Positions 35,043 through 45,350 are shown, numbered from the stretch's first letter. The stretch: DNA of 64,000 nucleotides from JAMXLO01 sp963696645 (GCA_963696645.1 CAVOKY010000007.1:1364001-1428000), one strand, 5' to 3'. A program made the numbers and translations. Notes: a model not told the origin generated them from the letters alone.

Positions 35043-35816
35043 TCAGAACAGCGAATATCCGCCATCGATCACGAACGTATCACCCGTGTGGTATCGCGAC
35101 GCAGAACTCATCAGGTACACCGCGATCCCGCCGAAATCATCGCCGCGCCCCCAGCGCCGCATGGGAATGCGCGGCATGACATTCCCACGGAACTTATCGT
35201 TCGTGGTAAGGCGCTGCGTCATGTCGGTCTCGATCCACCCAGGCAGGATCGCATGGGCCCGCACATTGTGGCGCGCGAACTCCACCGCGAGCCCGCGCAC
35301 CATGGATATCATGCCGCCCTTGGTCGCCGCGTAGTGCTCGCTGCGCGGCGAGCCTTCGACCGCAGCAAGCGACGCCGTACCGACCAGCACTCCGTCGCCG
35401 CCGCGTTCCACCATGTGCCGTGCCGCCGCGCGAAATGTATAGAATGCACCATCAAGGTTGACCCGTAGCACGCGATGCCACTGCTCGCTGGTCATCGCCA
35501 GGAACGACGTGGCCCCGCCGCCGCCGACACCGGCATTGGCGAAGCAGCCATCGACCCGTCCCAGGGCGCCCAGTGTGTGCGCAAACGCCGCATCTACCGC
35601 CGCCTCGTCCCCCACATCGCATTGCAGGGCCACCACTTTGCGACCGGTCTTCGCCAGCTCCGCTTGTGCAGCCGCGTTCTTCGCTGCATTGGTGCCCCAG
35701 ATCGCTATATCGGCGCCGGCCTCGGCCACGGCTTTTGCAATGCCGAGCCCGATACCGCCATTGCCGCCGGTCACCAACGCGACCTTGCCGGTCAGATCGA
35801 ACGGTTGAAATGCCAC
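35043..35816 (-). CDS. Short-chain dehydrogenase/reductase
   Basis: This 257-aa classical SDR has the NAD(P)-binding TGGNGGIGLGIAKAVAEAG, NAG in CFANAGVGGGG, and the catalytic tetrad Asn-Ser-Tyr-Lys with YAATKGGM. The C-terminal IDGGYSLF is standard. The Asp in CDVGDEAAV and lack of an early Arg pair lean towards NAD(H). Substrate unknown. Convergent with the preceding amine-oxidase operon, 6 bases apart. Confidence 0.92.
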   Translation of the reverse strand: MAFQPFDLTGKVALVTGGNGGIGLGIAKAVAEAGADIAIWGTNAAKNAAAQAELAKTGRKVVALQCDVGDEAAVDAAFAHTLGALGRVDGCFANAGVGGGGATSFLAMTSEQWHRVLRVNLDGAFYTFRAAARHMVERGGDGVLVGTASLAAVEGSPRSEHYAATKGGMISMVRGLAVEFARHNVRAHAILPGWIETDMTQRLTTNDKFRGNVMPRIPMRRWGRGDDFGGIAVYLMSSASRYHTGDTFVIDGGYSLF

Positions 35817-35949
35817 GCGTTTTCTCCGCTTGCGGGGCGGCCATCATAGCGGTGCGGGTCCGATGGTCTAGCGCCGGCCGATACAATCGGCCCTGCAAAG
35901 ACACGATCCATGGTGTAGCATCAAACCGGTACGACCAGGAGAAACCAAA

Positions 35950-37989
35950 GTGGCTGCCATCGAACGAGCCAGCGTCTGCACCTTCGACTGCCCCGACACG
36001 TGCAGTCTCAATGTCACGGTGGAGTCGGGTCAGATCATCAAGGTCCGCGGCTCCGAGTCGGCGCCGTTCACCGCCGGGGTCATCTGCAACAAGGTGGCGC
36101 AGGACATGGCGGCTTTCGTGCACGGTCCGCAGCGCCTGCTGCATCCATTGCGCCGCACCGGACCCAAGGGCTCCGGACAATTCGAACAGATTTCGTGGGA
36201 AGCGGCGCTGAATGAGATCCATGCCCGTATCAGCACGGTGATCGATCGCTGGGGGCCGCAGGCGGTGACGCCGCTGAACTATGCCGGACCGCACGGCTTC
36301 CTGGCCGGCGAAAGCATGTCGGCGCGGTTCTTCCACAAGCTCGGCGCTACGCAACTTTACCGACGCTCCATGTGCGGCGGCGTGCGCAGCGAGGCATGGG
36401 CAGGGACCTATGGCGCCGTGCCCGGCTGCCCGCCGGAGTTTGCCGAACACGCCAAACTCAATGTCGTATGGGGCAACAACGCAACGGTTACCAACCTGCA
36501 CGTCGTTCGCTGCGTACGTCAGGCAAAACGCAAGGGTGGCCGGCTCGTGGTGGTCGATCCGCTGCGCACCAAGATCGCCGAACAGGCCGATCTGCATCTG
36601 CAATTGCTGCCGGGAACCGACACGCTGCTGGCCTGGTCAGTGGCGGCGGAACTCGAACGCATGGGCGCGTTGGATACTGCGTTCATCGCCGAACACATAC
36701 TGGGCGTCGATGAGTTCATGACACAGGCACGCGAATGGCCGGCCGCGCGAGCAGCGTCAGCCTGTGGCTTGCGCGACAGCGATATCATGGCCTTCGCACA
36801 ATGGCTGGCGGAAGCCGATCCGCTGGTGTTTGCGCCAGGCAACGGACTGGAGCGTGGACGCCACGGCGGCAGCGCTATTCGTGCCTTGATCGCGCTGCCG
36901 GCGCTGCTCGGCAAGCTGGGCAACGGCAGTGGCATTATCCTTGGCGCCAGCAACGCTTTTCCGAAGACGCCAGCCAGGTTGCAGCGTCCAGACCTGGCGC
37001 CAGCGGGCACACGCACGATGAACCTGCTCGATGTCGGGCGGCATCTGGCCGACGACGATCTCGAGCCGCCGCTGCGTGCGGTGTTCATCTACAACCACAA
37101 CCCGATCGTCGTGCATCCGGATCAGAACCGCATGCGCCGCGGTCTGTCGCGCGACGACGTGTTCGCGATCGGGATCGACGTGGCGATGACCGAGAGCATG
37201 GCGTATTGCGATGTGGTGCTGCCCGCGGCGACGCATTTCGAATATGCCGATCTGTATCCGTCGTACGGACATCACTGGCTGCAACGTGCAGAGGCGGTGA
37301 TAGCGCCGTTGGGCGAAGCGCTGCCGAATACCGAAATCTTCCGGCGTCTTGCGGCGCGTTTCGGCTTCGACGATGCGTGCTTCAAGTCCTCGGACGAGGA
37401 ACTGATGGACGATGCGATTGATCCGGCGGATCCGCGGCTGGGTGGTGTACGACCGAGTCAGATTTCGACGGACAGTGCGCTGCAGATGAAGGGGGCCGAT
37501 GGCAAGCCGCTGGTGCTGTTCGAGAACGTCTTTCCAGCCACACCTTCGGGCAGAATCGAACTGAAGTCGGAGGCGCTTGCGAAGCGATGGGGGGCTGCGG
37601 CGCTAATGCCGTCATGGCGCGAACGCCCAGCCGATTACCCCTTGATGCTGATTTCTCCAGCGTCCGACAAGAGAATTACCTCGACGCTGGGTGACCTTCC
37701 CGGGTCGCGCAGGCCGCCACGTTTGCTGATGAACCCGCGCGATGCCGGCACACGCGGCCTGATGTCTGGCGGCGAGGTGCGCGTGTGGAATGAGCTTGGC
37801 GAGGTGATCCTGCCGCTCGAGGTCACCGATGACGTTCCGCCTGGCGTCGTTGCCAGCGAGAAGGGGACCTGGCTGTGCACCAGCCGGACCGGTCAGACGA
37901 TATCGGCGCTGGTGTCCGCCGACATGCGCGCCGATCTCGCAGAAGGCGCGTGTTACAACGATACGCGGGTAGATGTCGGCAGTGTGTGA
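35950..37989 (+). CDS. Molybdopterin-dependent oxidoreductase with 4Fe-4S site
   Basis: This 679-aa protein opens with the four-cysteine cluster motif VCTFDCPDTCSLNV, then GVICNK. Molybdopterin-guanine-dinucleotide oxidoreductase motifs of the DMSO reductase family follow (SWEAALNEIHARI, GTYGAVPGCPPEFAE, VVWGNNATVTN, IYNHNPIVVHPDQ). There is no twin-Arg signal, so it is probably cytoplasmic, like formate-dehydrogenase-type or uncharacterised members. GTG 35950 has AGGAGA about 7 bases upstream. No partner electron-transfer subunit is adjacent, so its electron acceptor is unknown. Confidence 0.88.
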   Translation: MAAIERASVCTFDCPDTCSLNVTVESGQIIKVRGSESAPFTAGVICNKVAQDMAAFVHGPQRLLHPLRRTGPKGSGQFEQISWEAALNEIHARISTVIDRWGPQAVTPLNYAGPHGFLAGESMSARFFHKLGATQLYRRSMCGGVRSEAWAGTYGAVPGCPPEFAEHAKLNVVWGNNATVTNLHVVRCVRQAKRKGGRLVVVDPLRTKIAEQADLHLQLLPGTDTLLAWSVAAELERMGALDTAFIAEHILGVDEFMTQAREWPAARAASACGLRDSDIMAFAQWLAEADPLVFAPGNGLERGRHGGSAIRALIALPALLGKLGNGSGIILGASNAFPKTPARLQRPDLAPAGTRTMNLLDVGRHLADDDLEPPLRAVFIYNHNPIVVHPDQNRMRRGLSRDDVFAIGIDVAMTESMAYCDVVLPAATHFEYADLYPSYGHHWLQRAEAVIAPLGEALPNTEIFRRLAARFGFDDACFKSSDEELMDDAIDPADPRLGGVRPSQISTDSALQMKGADGKPLVLFENVFPATPSGRIELKSEALAKRWGAAALMPSWRERPADYPLMLISPASDKRITSTLGDLPGSRRPPRLLMNPRDAGTRGLMSGGEVRVWNELGEVILPLEVTDDVPPGVVASEKGTWLCTSRTGQTISALVSADMRADLAEGACYNDTRVDVGSV

Positions 37990-38255
37990 GTACCGTCATT
38001 GCGAGAAGCGCAGCGGTGCGGGCCGACCGGCCCTGGATGAAATCGTCATGCTCGCTTCCCATGCGTCATGGCCGGGCTTGTCCCGGCCATCAGTAGCGGC
38101 ACAGTGTCACGACGGATGGCCGGGACGGGGCCCGGCCATGACGACAAAATGTGCGTCGCTTTCTTGTTAGGCGCGCAGGCGACGAAGCAATCTCGCGCCA
38201 GTCAGGGCCCAATTGGCCCAAGTTTGCTTCGTCGCTGCGCTTAGGGCAATGACAG
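37990..38255. repeat. Composite REP-like palindromic repeat island
   Basis: Between two genes whose 3' ends face each other. Two close copies of ATGGCCGGG/CCCGGCCAT hairpins (38068-38090 and 38116-38139) sit inside a larger inverted repeat whose ends are GTCATTGC (near 37998) and GCAATGAC (38246-38253), with GCGCAGCG arms within. The outer ends match the repeat at 20125-20217. No gene is seen. It probably ends both convergent transcripts and is a dispersed repeat insertion. Confidence 0.8.
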
Positions 38256-38262
38256 CGGATCG

Positions 38263-39717
38263 TTACCGCGGCAGCGCGCTGCTTCCCATCAGGTACTCAT
38301 CCACCGCGCGCGCACACTGCCGACCCTCGCGGATCGCCCAGACCACCAGCGACTGGCCGCGGCGCATATCCCCGGCGGCAAACACCTTGTCGACCGACGT
38401 GCGATAATCATTGGTATTCGCCAGCACATTGCCGCGCGGGTCGAGCGCGACGCGCGCCTGCTCCACCATCCCCGGCTTGCGCGGTCCCAGGAACCCCATG
38501 GCCAGCAGCACCAGATCAGCCTTCAACTGAAACTGGCTGCCCGGCACTTCCACCATCGCCATCCGACCGTCCGCACCCTTGGTGAACTCGACGCGCAAAC
38601 ACTCCAGCGCCTCGACCTGACCGCTCAGCCCGATAGCGCGCTTGGTCAGCACCGCCCAATCACGATCCGTGCCTTCCTCGTGCGCGTGCGACGACCGCAG
38701 CTTCAAAGGCCAATCCGGCCACACCAGCGCCTTGTTCTCGCGCTCCGGGGGCTTTGGCAGAATCTCCAACTGGATGATCGAAGCAGCACCCTGCCGCGCC
38801 GACGTGCCGATGCAATCGGAGCCCGTGTCGCCGCCGCCGATCACCACGACATGCTTGCCCTTGGCGGTGATCGTGCCGCGCCCCACTGTCGCGCGCGCTT
38901 CGTCGTCACCGGCGATGCGCTTGTTCTGCTGCATCAGGAAATCCATCGCAAAATGGATGCCGTCCAGCCCGCGCCCCGGCACTTCCAGATCGCGCGGCCA
39001 CTCGGCGCCACCCGACAGCACCACCGCATCGAATTCACGCAGCAGCGCATCCATCGGCAGCGTTACGCCGATCTCAATACCTGTGCGAAAACCGACCCCC
39101 TCGGCCGTCATCTGCTCGATGCGCCGATCGACCAGGTGCTTCTCCATCTTGAAGTCGGGAATGCCGTATCGCAGCAGCCCGCCGATGCGGTCCTGTCTCT
39201 CGAACAGCGTCACCGTATGCCCGGCGCGCGCAAGTTGCTGCGAGCACGCCATCCCCGCCGGCCCCGACCCCACCACCGCGACGCGCTTGCCGGTGCGATG
39301 GGATGCCAGGTGCGGCGTGATCCAGCCTTCCTCCCATCCGCGATCGACAATGGCGCACTCGATCGTCTTGATCGTCACCGGGTTGTCGTCGATGTTCAGC
39401 GTGCAGGCCGCCTCGCACGGCGCGGGGCAGATGCGGCCGGTGAATTCCGGAAAGTTGTTGGTGGAATGCAGCGTGCGCAACGCCGACTGCCATTGATGGC
39501 GATAAACCAGATTGTTCCAGTCCGGGATCAGATTGTTGACCGGACAGCCGTTGTGACAGAACGGAATGCCGCAATCCATGCAGCGCGCAGCCTGCTCGGC
39601 CAGTTCCGGCTCCGGCAGCGGCTTCAGGAACTCCTTCCACGACTTCTTCCGCACGTCGGGCTTTTCATAACCGCGATCATGCCGCTCGATCTCGAGGAAC
39701 CCGGTTGGCTTGCCCAT
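38263..39717 (-). CDS. gltD: Glutamate synthase (NADPH) small subunit
   Basis: This 484-aa protein has an N-terminal double 4Fe-4S region (ARCMDCGIPFCHNGCPVNNLI, ICPAPCEAACTLNI), then the FAD motif VVGSGPAGMACSQQLARAG and the NADPH motif VIGGGDTGSDCIG. It passes electrons from NADPH to the large subunit, completing ammonia assimilation with glutamine synthetase. Located 8 bases after gltB; both are read on the minus strand as an operon. Confidence 0.97.
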   Translation of the reverse strand: MGKPTGFLEIERHDRGYEKPDVRKKSWKEFLKPLPEPELAEQAARCMDCGIPFCHNGCPVNNLIPDWNNLVYRHQWQSALRTLHSTNNFPEFTGRICPAPCEAACTLNIDDNPVTIKTIECAIVDRGWEEGWITPHLASHRTGKRVAVVGSGPAGMACSQQLARAGHTVTLFERQDRIGGLLRYGIPDFKMEKHLVDRRIEQMTAEGVGFRTGIEIGVTLPMDALLREFDAVVLSGGAEWPRDLEVPGRGLDGIHFAMDFLMQQNKRIAGDDEARATVGRGTITAKGKHVVVIGGGDTGSDCIGTSARQGAASIIQLEILPKPPERENKALVWPDWPLKLRSSHAHEEGTDRDWAVLTKRAIGLSGQVEALECLRVEFTKGADGRMAMVEVPGSQFQLKADLVLLAMGFLGPRKPGMVEQARVALDPRGNVLANTNDYRTSVDKVFAAGDMRRGQSLVVWAIREGRQCARAVDEYLMGSSALPR

Positions 39718-39725
39718 GGAAATAC

Positions 39726-42700
39726 TCAGTCGGCAGCAGCGGCTTTCGCCGCCTGATGTTCGGCGCGCAGATCGATCAAGGCGCGACGGTAATCCATCGG
39801 CATCACCTTCACGAAGTTCGCCAGTGCACTATCCCAATCCTCCAGCAACTCGCGAGCACGCGCGCTGCCGGTGAACAGCAGATGCTTCTCCACCAGCACG
39901 CGCAGCCGTTCGGCGTCGAACCGCAGCAGATCACCCATGCCGCTGTCCTCGACCGACACCGCGCGCTGACGCGGGCGCTCCGGATCATCCGCCGCAGCCG
40001 GATCAGCCGGAATGATCGGTTCCAGTTCCACGCCGGCGAAATTGCACAGGCTCTCGAAGCGGCGCTGTGGATCGTAGACATAGGCGACACCGCCCGACAT
40101 GCCCGCGGCAAAGTTGCGCCCGGTCTCGCCCAGCACCACGACCACACCGCCGGTCATGTATTCGCAGCCATGATCGCCGCAGCCTTCCACCACTGCCAGC
40201 GCACCGGAGTTGCGCACCGCGAAGCGCTCGCCGGCGACGCCCTCGAAATACGCCTCGCCGGCAATCGCGCCGTACAGCACGGTGTTGCCGATGATGATGT
40301 TCTCTGTCGGCTCGCGGTCCACTGCGGGATGCCGCACAATCACGCGCCCCCCGGACAAGCCCTTGCCGACATAGTCGTTGGCATCGCCAGTCAATTCCAG
40401 CGTCACGCCGCGCGCCAGAAACGCACCAAAGCTGCCGCCGGCATTGCCGTGCAGGCTGATCCAGATGTTGTCTTCCGGCAGCCCGGCATGACCGTACTTC
40501 TTCGCCACTTCGCCCGACAGCATTGCGCCGACAGTGCGATGCACATTGCGGATCTCGCGCGAGATTCGCACCGGTTCGCCGCGCTGGATCGCTGGCTGCG
40601 CCAGTTCGATCAACTCATTGTCCATCGCGCGATCAAGGTGATGGTCTTGCTGCTCGCAATTGTAGATCGCCACGCCAGGCCGAGCCGGTGCGTGATACAG
40701 GATGCGGCTGAGATCGACGCCCTTCGCCTTCCAATGATCAACGGCACGGCGCATGTCGAGTTTCTCGGTCTGCCCCACCATCTCGTTGAACGTACGGAAC
40801 CCCAGCTTCGCCATCAGCTCGCGCACTTCCTCGGCGATGAAGAAGAAGAAATTGATGACGTGCTCCGGCTGGCCGGTGAAGCGCTTCCGCAGCACCGGGT
40901 CCTGTGTGGCGATGCCCACCGGACAGGTGTTCAGGTGGCACTTGCGCATCATGATGCAGCCGGCGGCGATCAGCGGCGCAGTGGAAAAGCCAAACTCGTC
41001 CGCGCCCAACAATGCGCCGATCACGACGTCCCGTCCGGTGCGCAATCCTCCATCCACCTGTACCGCGATGCGGCCTCGCAGCCCGTTCAGCACGAGCGTC
41101 TGCTGCGTCTCGGCCAGTCCGATTTCCCACGGCGATCCGGCATGCGTCAGCGACGTCAGTGGCGACGCACCAGTGCCGCCCTCGAACCCCGCGATCGTCA
41201 CATGATCGGATCGTGCCTTGGCAACGCCGGCGGCCACGGTGCCGACGCCGACCTCCGACACCAGCTTCACCGAAATCCGCGCTTTGGGATTGGCATTCTT
41301 AAGATCGGCGATGAGCTGAGCCAGGTCCTCGATCGAATAGATGTCGTGATGCGGCGGTGGTGAGATCAGCCCGACGCCTGGTGTCGAATAGCGGACGCGG
41401 GCGATGTTCTTGTCCACCTTGCGACCGGGCAACTGCCCGCCCTCGCCGGGCTTGGCGCCCTGCGCCATCTTGATCTGCAGGTCGTCGGCGTTCACCAGAT
41501 ACTCGATGGTGACGCCGAACCGCCCCGACGCGACCTGCTTGATCGCAGACCGCATGGAATCGCCGTTTGGCAGCAGCTTGTAGCGATCGGATTCCTCGCC
41601 GCCTTCGCCGGTGTTCGACTTGCCGCCGATCCGGTTCATCGCTATCGCCAGCGTGGTATGCGCCTCGCGGGAGATCGACCCGAAGCTCATCGCCCCGGTC
41701 GCAAACCGCCGTACGATGGACGCAGCGGGTTCGACCTCCTCCAGGGGAACGGGTGGGTCCGCGAACTTCATCTCCATCAGACCGCGCAACGTCAAATGCC
41801 GCGTGCTCTGGTCGTTGATCATCCGCGTGAACGCGCGGAAATCCTCCAGCGAATTGCCGCGCGCCGCGTGCTGCAGCTTGGCCACCGAATCCGGCGTCCA
41901 CGCATGGTCCTCGCCACGCAACCGGAACGCATAATCCCCACCGGCATCCAGCATTCCGTCGTACAGCGGGTTCTCGCCATACGCATTGGCGTGACGCTGC
42001 ACTGCCTCGCGCGCGATCTCCTCGAATCCCGCGCCTTCGATCGTGCTGGCAGTCCCGGTGAAGCACTTCTCCACGAAGTCGGTGGACAGCCCCACCGCGT
42101 CGAAGATCTGCGCGCCGCAATAGGACTGATAGGTGGAGATGCCCATCTTGGACATCACCTTCAAAATTCCCTTGCCCACCGCCTTCAGGTAGTTCTTCTG
42201 CACCTCATACGGCTTGAGCTTCCACTCGTTCTGTTCGCGGATCTGCTCCAGCACCTCGAACGCCAGATACGGATTGATCGCCTCGGCGCCATAGCCGGCC
42301 AGCACGCAGAAATGGTGCACCTCACGCGCCTCGCCGGTCTCCACGACAAGGCCAGTGCTGGTGCGCAGGCCGCGGCGAATAAGATGATGATGCACCGCAG
42401 CCGTCGCCAACAGAGCCGGCATTGGAATGCGCGTCGCCGACACCGCGCGATCCGACAGGATCAAGATGTTGAAGCCATCCAGCACTGCGTCAGTCGCCTC
42501 GCGGCAGATGCGATCCACCGCCAGCGCCATACCGGCAACGCCCTCGCTCGCCGGCCAGGTCACGTCGATCGTCCTGGTGCGGAATGCATCTCCCACCAGC
42601 GACGAAATCGCCCGCACCTTCTCCAGATCGGGATTCGTCAGGATCGGCTGCGCCACCTCCAGTCGGTAGTGCGATCCCGCATGGTGCCCCAGCAGATTCG

Positions 42701-44390
42701 GCCGCGGCCCGATCATCGAAACCAGCGACATCACCAGCGCCTCGCGGATCGAATCGATCGGCGGATTGGTAACCTGCGCAAAGTTCTGCTTGAAGTAGTT
42801 GTACAGCAGCTTCGGCTTGCTCGACAGCACCGCGATCGGCGTATCGGTACCCATCGAGCCGAGCGGATCATCGCCCTCCTGCGCCATCGGCTCCAGGAAA
42901 AACTGAATGTCCTCCTGCGTGTAACCAAATGCCTGCTGCTGATGCAGCAGCGCGGTCGCATCGTTCGGCCGCGGCGGCGGCATCTCCGGCAATGGCGCCG
43001 GTGTCTCCGACGGTTCCGGCAATTCCTCAAGTTGCACCTGAGTCGCCTTCAGCCACTCCGCATACGGATGCTCGCCCGCCAGCTTCTGCTTGATCTCGGC
43101 ATCGTCGATGATGCGGCCTTCATCCAGATCGATCAGCAGCATCTTGCCCGGCTGCAGTCGCCACTTGCGCACAATGCGCTCCTCCGGCACCGGCAGCACG
43201 CCGGCCTCGGATGCCATGATCACGTGGTCATCGTCCGTGATGATATAACGTGCCGGACGCAGACCGTTGCGGTCCAACGTGGCGCCGATCTGGCGACCGT
43301 CGGTGAATGCGATCGCCGCCGGCCCGTCCCACGGCTCCATCAGCGCCGCATAATATTCGTAGAAGGCGCGACGCTGCGGATCCATCAGGTGGTTTTCCGA
43401 CCACGCCTCCGGGATCAGCATCATCATGGCATGCGCCAGCGAGTAACCACCGGCGACCAGGATTTCCAGCGCGTTGTCGATGCATGCGGTGTCCGACTGG
43501 CCGTGCGGAATCAGCGGCCACATCTTGTCGAGATCGGGCCCGATCAGTTCGGACGCCATCGAGCGTCGCCGAGCGTACATCCAGTTGACGTTGCCGCGGA
43601 CCGTGTTGATCTCGCCGTTATGCGCCAGGAAGCGGTACGGATGCGCCAGCCGCCACGACGGGAACGTGTTGGTCGAGAAACGCTGATGCACCAGCGCCAG
43701 CGCAGACTGGGTCAGCGGGTTGCGCAGGTCTTCATAGAAGGTGCCGACCTGCGGCGCCAGCAGCAGCCCCTTGTAGACCACGGTGCGCGTGGAAACCGAC
43801 GGCATGTAGAGTTCGCTCAGCCCCGGCAGCTCCCGCTTGTTGGCGAGGTCGCGCACGTTGTTCAGCGTCTGCTTGCGGATGGTGAGGATCTTCCGCTCAA
43901 ATGCGTCCTGATCCTTGATCTTGGGGTTGGCGACGACGATCGCCTGGCGGATCACCGGCATCGTCTCGATGACCCGCTCGCCCAGCCCGGTCAGATCCGT
44001 CGGCACCTCGCGCCAGCCAAGCAACGACTGGCCCTCGGCGACGACATAGTGTTCCAGTAAACGGATGGCAAAGTCGCGCGCGTTGCCATCGCGTGGCAGG
44101 AAGCACATGAACACCGCATAGCGACCCGGCGCCGGCAGTTTCAGGTCATGTTCGCCCGCCCACGCGCGAAGCAACGCGTCCGGCATCTGGATCAGACACC
44201 CGGCGCCGTCGCCCACCAGCGGGTCGGCGCCGACCGCGCCCCGATGGTCCAGATTCACCAGGATCTGAAGCCCGCGCTGGATGATGTCGTGCGACTTTCG
44301 GCCCTTGATGTTGACGACGAATCCAACGCCGCATGAGTCATGCTCGTTGCGGGGATCGTACAATCCTGGTCCCGTCGGGGAGCCCATCAT
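39726..44390 (-). CDS. gltB: Glutamate synthase (NADPH) large subunit
   Basis: This 1554-aa protein has an N-terminal glutaminase domain whose nucleophile is the Cys of HDSCGVGFVVNI (about residue 20, probably exposed by removal of a short propeptide). The FMN/synthase domain contains GEGGEESDRY and GASPLTSLTHAG, with Cys of MRKCHLNTCPVGIATQ as the 3Fe-4S ligands. The C-terminal GXGXG beta-helix domain ends the protein. It converts glutamine and 2-oxoglutarate to two glutamates. ATG 44390; an in-frame ATG at 44387 is equivalent. Full length for the family. Confidence 0.97.
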   Translation of the reverse strand: MMGSPTGPGLYDPRNEHDSCGVGFVVNIKGRKSHDIIQRGLQILVNLDHRGAVGADPLVGDGAGCLIQMPDALLRAWAGEHDLKLPAPGRYAVFMCFLPRDGNARDFAIRLLEHYVVAEGQSLLGWREVPTDLTGLGERVIETMPVIRQAIVVANPKIKDQDAFERKILTIRKQTLNNVRDLANKRELPGLSELYMPSVSTRTVVYKGLLLAPQVGTFYEDLRNPLTQSALALVHQRFSTNTFPSWRLAHPYRFLAHNGEINTVRGNVNWMYARRRSMASELIGPDLDKMWPLIPHGQSDTACIDNALEILVAGGYSLAHAMMMLIPEAWSENHLMDPQRRAFYEYYAALMEPWDGPAAIAFTDGRQIGATLDRNGLRPARYIITDDDHVIMASEAGVLPVPEERIVRKWRLQPGKMLLIDLDEGRIIDDAEIKQKLAGEHPYAEWLKATQVQLEELPEPSETPAPLPEMPPPRPNDATALLHQQQAFGYTQEDIQFFLEPMAQEGDDPLGSMGTDTPIAVLSSKPKLLYNYFKQNFAQVTNPPIDSIREALVMSLVSMIGPRPNLLGHHAGSHYRLEVAQPILTNPDLEKVRAISSLVGDAFRTRTIDVTWPASEGVAGMALAVDRICREATDAVLDGFNILILSDRAVSATRIPMPALLATAAVHHHLIRRGLRTSTGLVVETGEAREVHHFCVLAGYGAEAINPYLAFEVLEQIREQNEWKLKPYEVQKNYLKAVGKGILKVMSKMGISTYQSYCGAQIFDAVGLSTDFVEKCFTGTASTIEGAGFEEIAREAVQRHANAYGENPLYDGMLDAGGDYAFRLRGEDHAWTPDSVAKLQHAARGNSLEDFRAFTRMINDQSTRHLTLRGLMEMKFADPPVPLEEVEPAASIVRRFATGAMSFGSISREAHTTLAIAMNRIGGKSNTGEGGEESDRYKLLPNGDSMRSAIKQVASGRFGVTIEYLVNADDLQIKMAQGAKPGEGGQLPGRKVDKNIARVRYSTPGVGLISPPPHHDIYSIEDLAQLIADLKNANPKARISVKLVSEVGVGTVAAGVAKARSDHVTIAGFEGGTGASPLTSLTHAGSPWEIGLAETQQTLVLNGLRGRIAVQVDGGLRTGRDVVIGALLGADEFGFSTAPLIAAGCIMMRKCHLNTCPVGIATQDPVLRKRFTGQPEHVINFFFFIAEEVRELMAKLGFRTFNEMVGQTEKLDMRRAVDHWKAKGVDLSRILYHAPARPGVAIYNCEQQDHHLDRAMDNELIELAQPAIQRGEPVRISREIRNVHRTVGAMLSGEVAKKYGHAGLPEDNIWISLHGNAGGSFGAFLARGVTLELTGDANDYVGKGLSGGRVIVRHPAVDREPTENIIIGNTVLYGAIAGEAYFEGVAGERFAVRNSGALAVVEGCGDHGCEYMTGGVVVVLGETGRNFAAGMSGGVAYVYDPQRRFESLCNFAGVELEPIIPADPAAADDPERPRQRAVSVEDSGMGDLLRFDAERLRVLVEKHLLFTGSARARELLEDWDSALANFVKVMPMDYRRALIDLRAEHQAAKAAAAD

Positions 44391-44543
44391 GGTACCTTCA
44401 TTCGCCTCCGGTGGCCGGTTGAAGCAGAGTATTCACTATCCGCCCGGGCAAGCACAGATGCCAGACCGGACAAGATTGCTGCCCTAATTTAGCCGCAGCT
44501 TTGCTGCGCTGCAACGATGAACGTCCAGGGCCGGCGCGGCAAG

Positions 44544-45350
44544 CTAAAAACCCAGCCGATCCATGCCATAGAACGCAGCGACCTGGGCCACACGCTCCTG
44601 GTCCGGCGCCGCGTTGAACCAGCCGTGGCGGCTGTGGGTGATGCCGGTGGCCCGCCGCAGGTCGACCATCAGCTCGGCCATTTTCATGGTGCAGGCCAGG
44701 CTGTCGATCAGCGGCACGTCGTCCACCCGGCTGATCCCGTTGCTCGCCAGGAGCAGGTTCATCGGCACCTCACCTGGAATGACCACGTCCGCCCCTGTCT
44801 CCCGGACGATCCGCCGGATGGCCTCCTGCAGGCGGGGCAGCACCGGCGTGGGATCGGCGAACCCGGCCAGGATGTCCTGGAACCCCAGGCCGGAGGCGCG
44901 AATGCCGGCGCAACGACCGGCCAAACCGTACAGCCGCATCTGCTCGTGATAGAGCGGCGCCATCCGATCGATGAACAGCATGATAGCAAAACGTTGGCCG
45001 AACATGGTGGCGAGGTGGCAGCTTGCCTCGCCGAGCCCGATCACCGGAATATCGAGCAGCGAGCGGAGTTCCCGCAGCATCGGGTTGGGCAGCGTTCACA
45101 TCGCATAGGCGTCGAAGCCGTCCCGTTGCGCAGCACGGCCCGCGGCCAGCCATTGATTGCCATGCATTGAATACAAACTGGAATAAGCGATGTCGTCGCC
45201 CGGATAGTTTCCGGGATACGTGCCGGCGAACTGACCATGAAACAAAACTTCCGTGTCGCTGCGCAACACTTTTGATAAATGCCGCCGCATGGCGTCTTCG
45301 TAGCCGGGGAGATCGCCGAGTACCGTGAAGCTCTGATGCCAGATGCGCAT
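44544..45350 (-). pseudogene. Asp/Glu racemase-family protein with in-frame TGA at the catalytic Cys position
   Basis: From ATG 45350 the minus strand reads MRIWHQSFTVLGDLPGYED and on to ERDGFDAYAM-like sequence (GFDAYAM), then TGA at 45098-45096. It continues in the SAME frame TLPNPMLRELRSLLDIPVIG and LGEASCHLATMFGQRFAIML to a normal end (YGMDRLGF) at 44544. In Asp/Glu/hydantoin racemase relatives the residue between YAM and TLP-like sequence is the first catalytic Cys (TGC/TGT). The second site here is GADVVIPGEVPMNLLLA, with Glu. So TGA stands exactly for Cys, at residue 85 of 268. It is either a nonsense mutation, a sequencing error, or selenocysteine; no convincing SECIS hairpin follows (only a 4-bp stem). 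Confidence 0.75.

Noticed and set aside
41658..44060. 800-codon plus-strand frame opposite gltB
   Set aside because: Antisense shadow of gltB with no motif; gltB is unmistakable on the other strand.
45040..45100. Bacterial SECIS element after the TGA of the racemase gene
   Set aside because: Only a 4-bp stem with a GAACU loop can be drawn; no GGU-type apical loop at the usual distance. Does not support Sec, though it does not exclude it.
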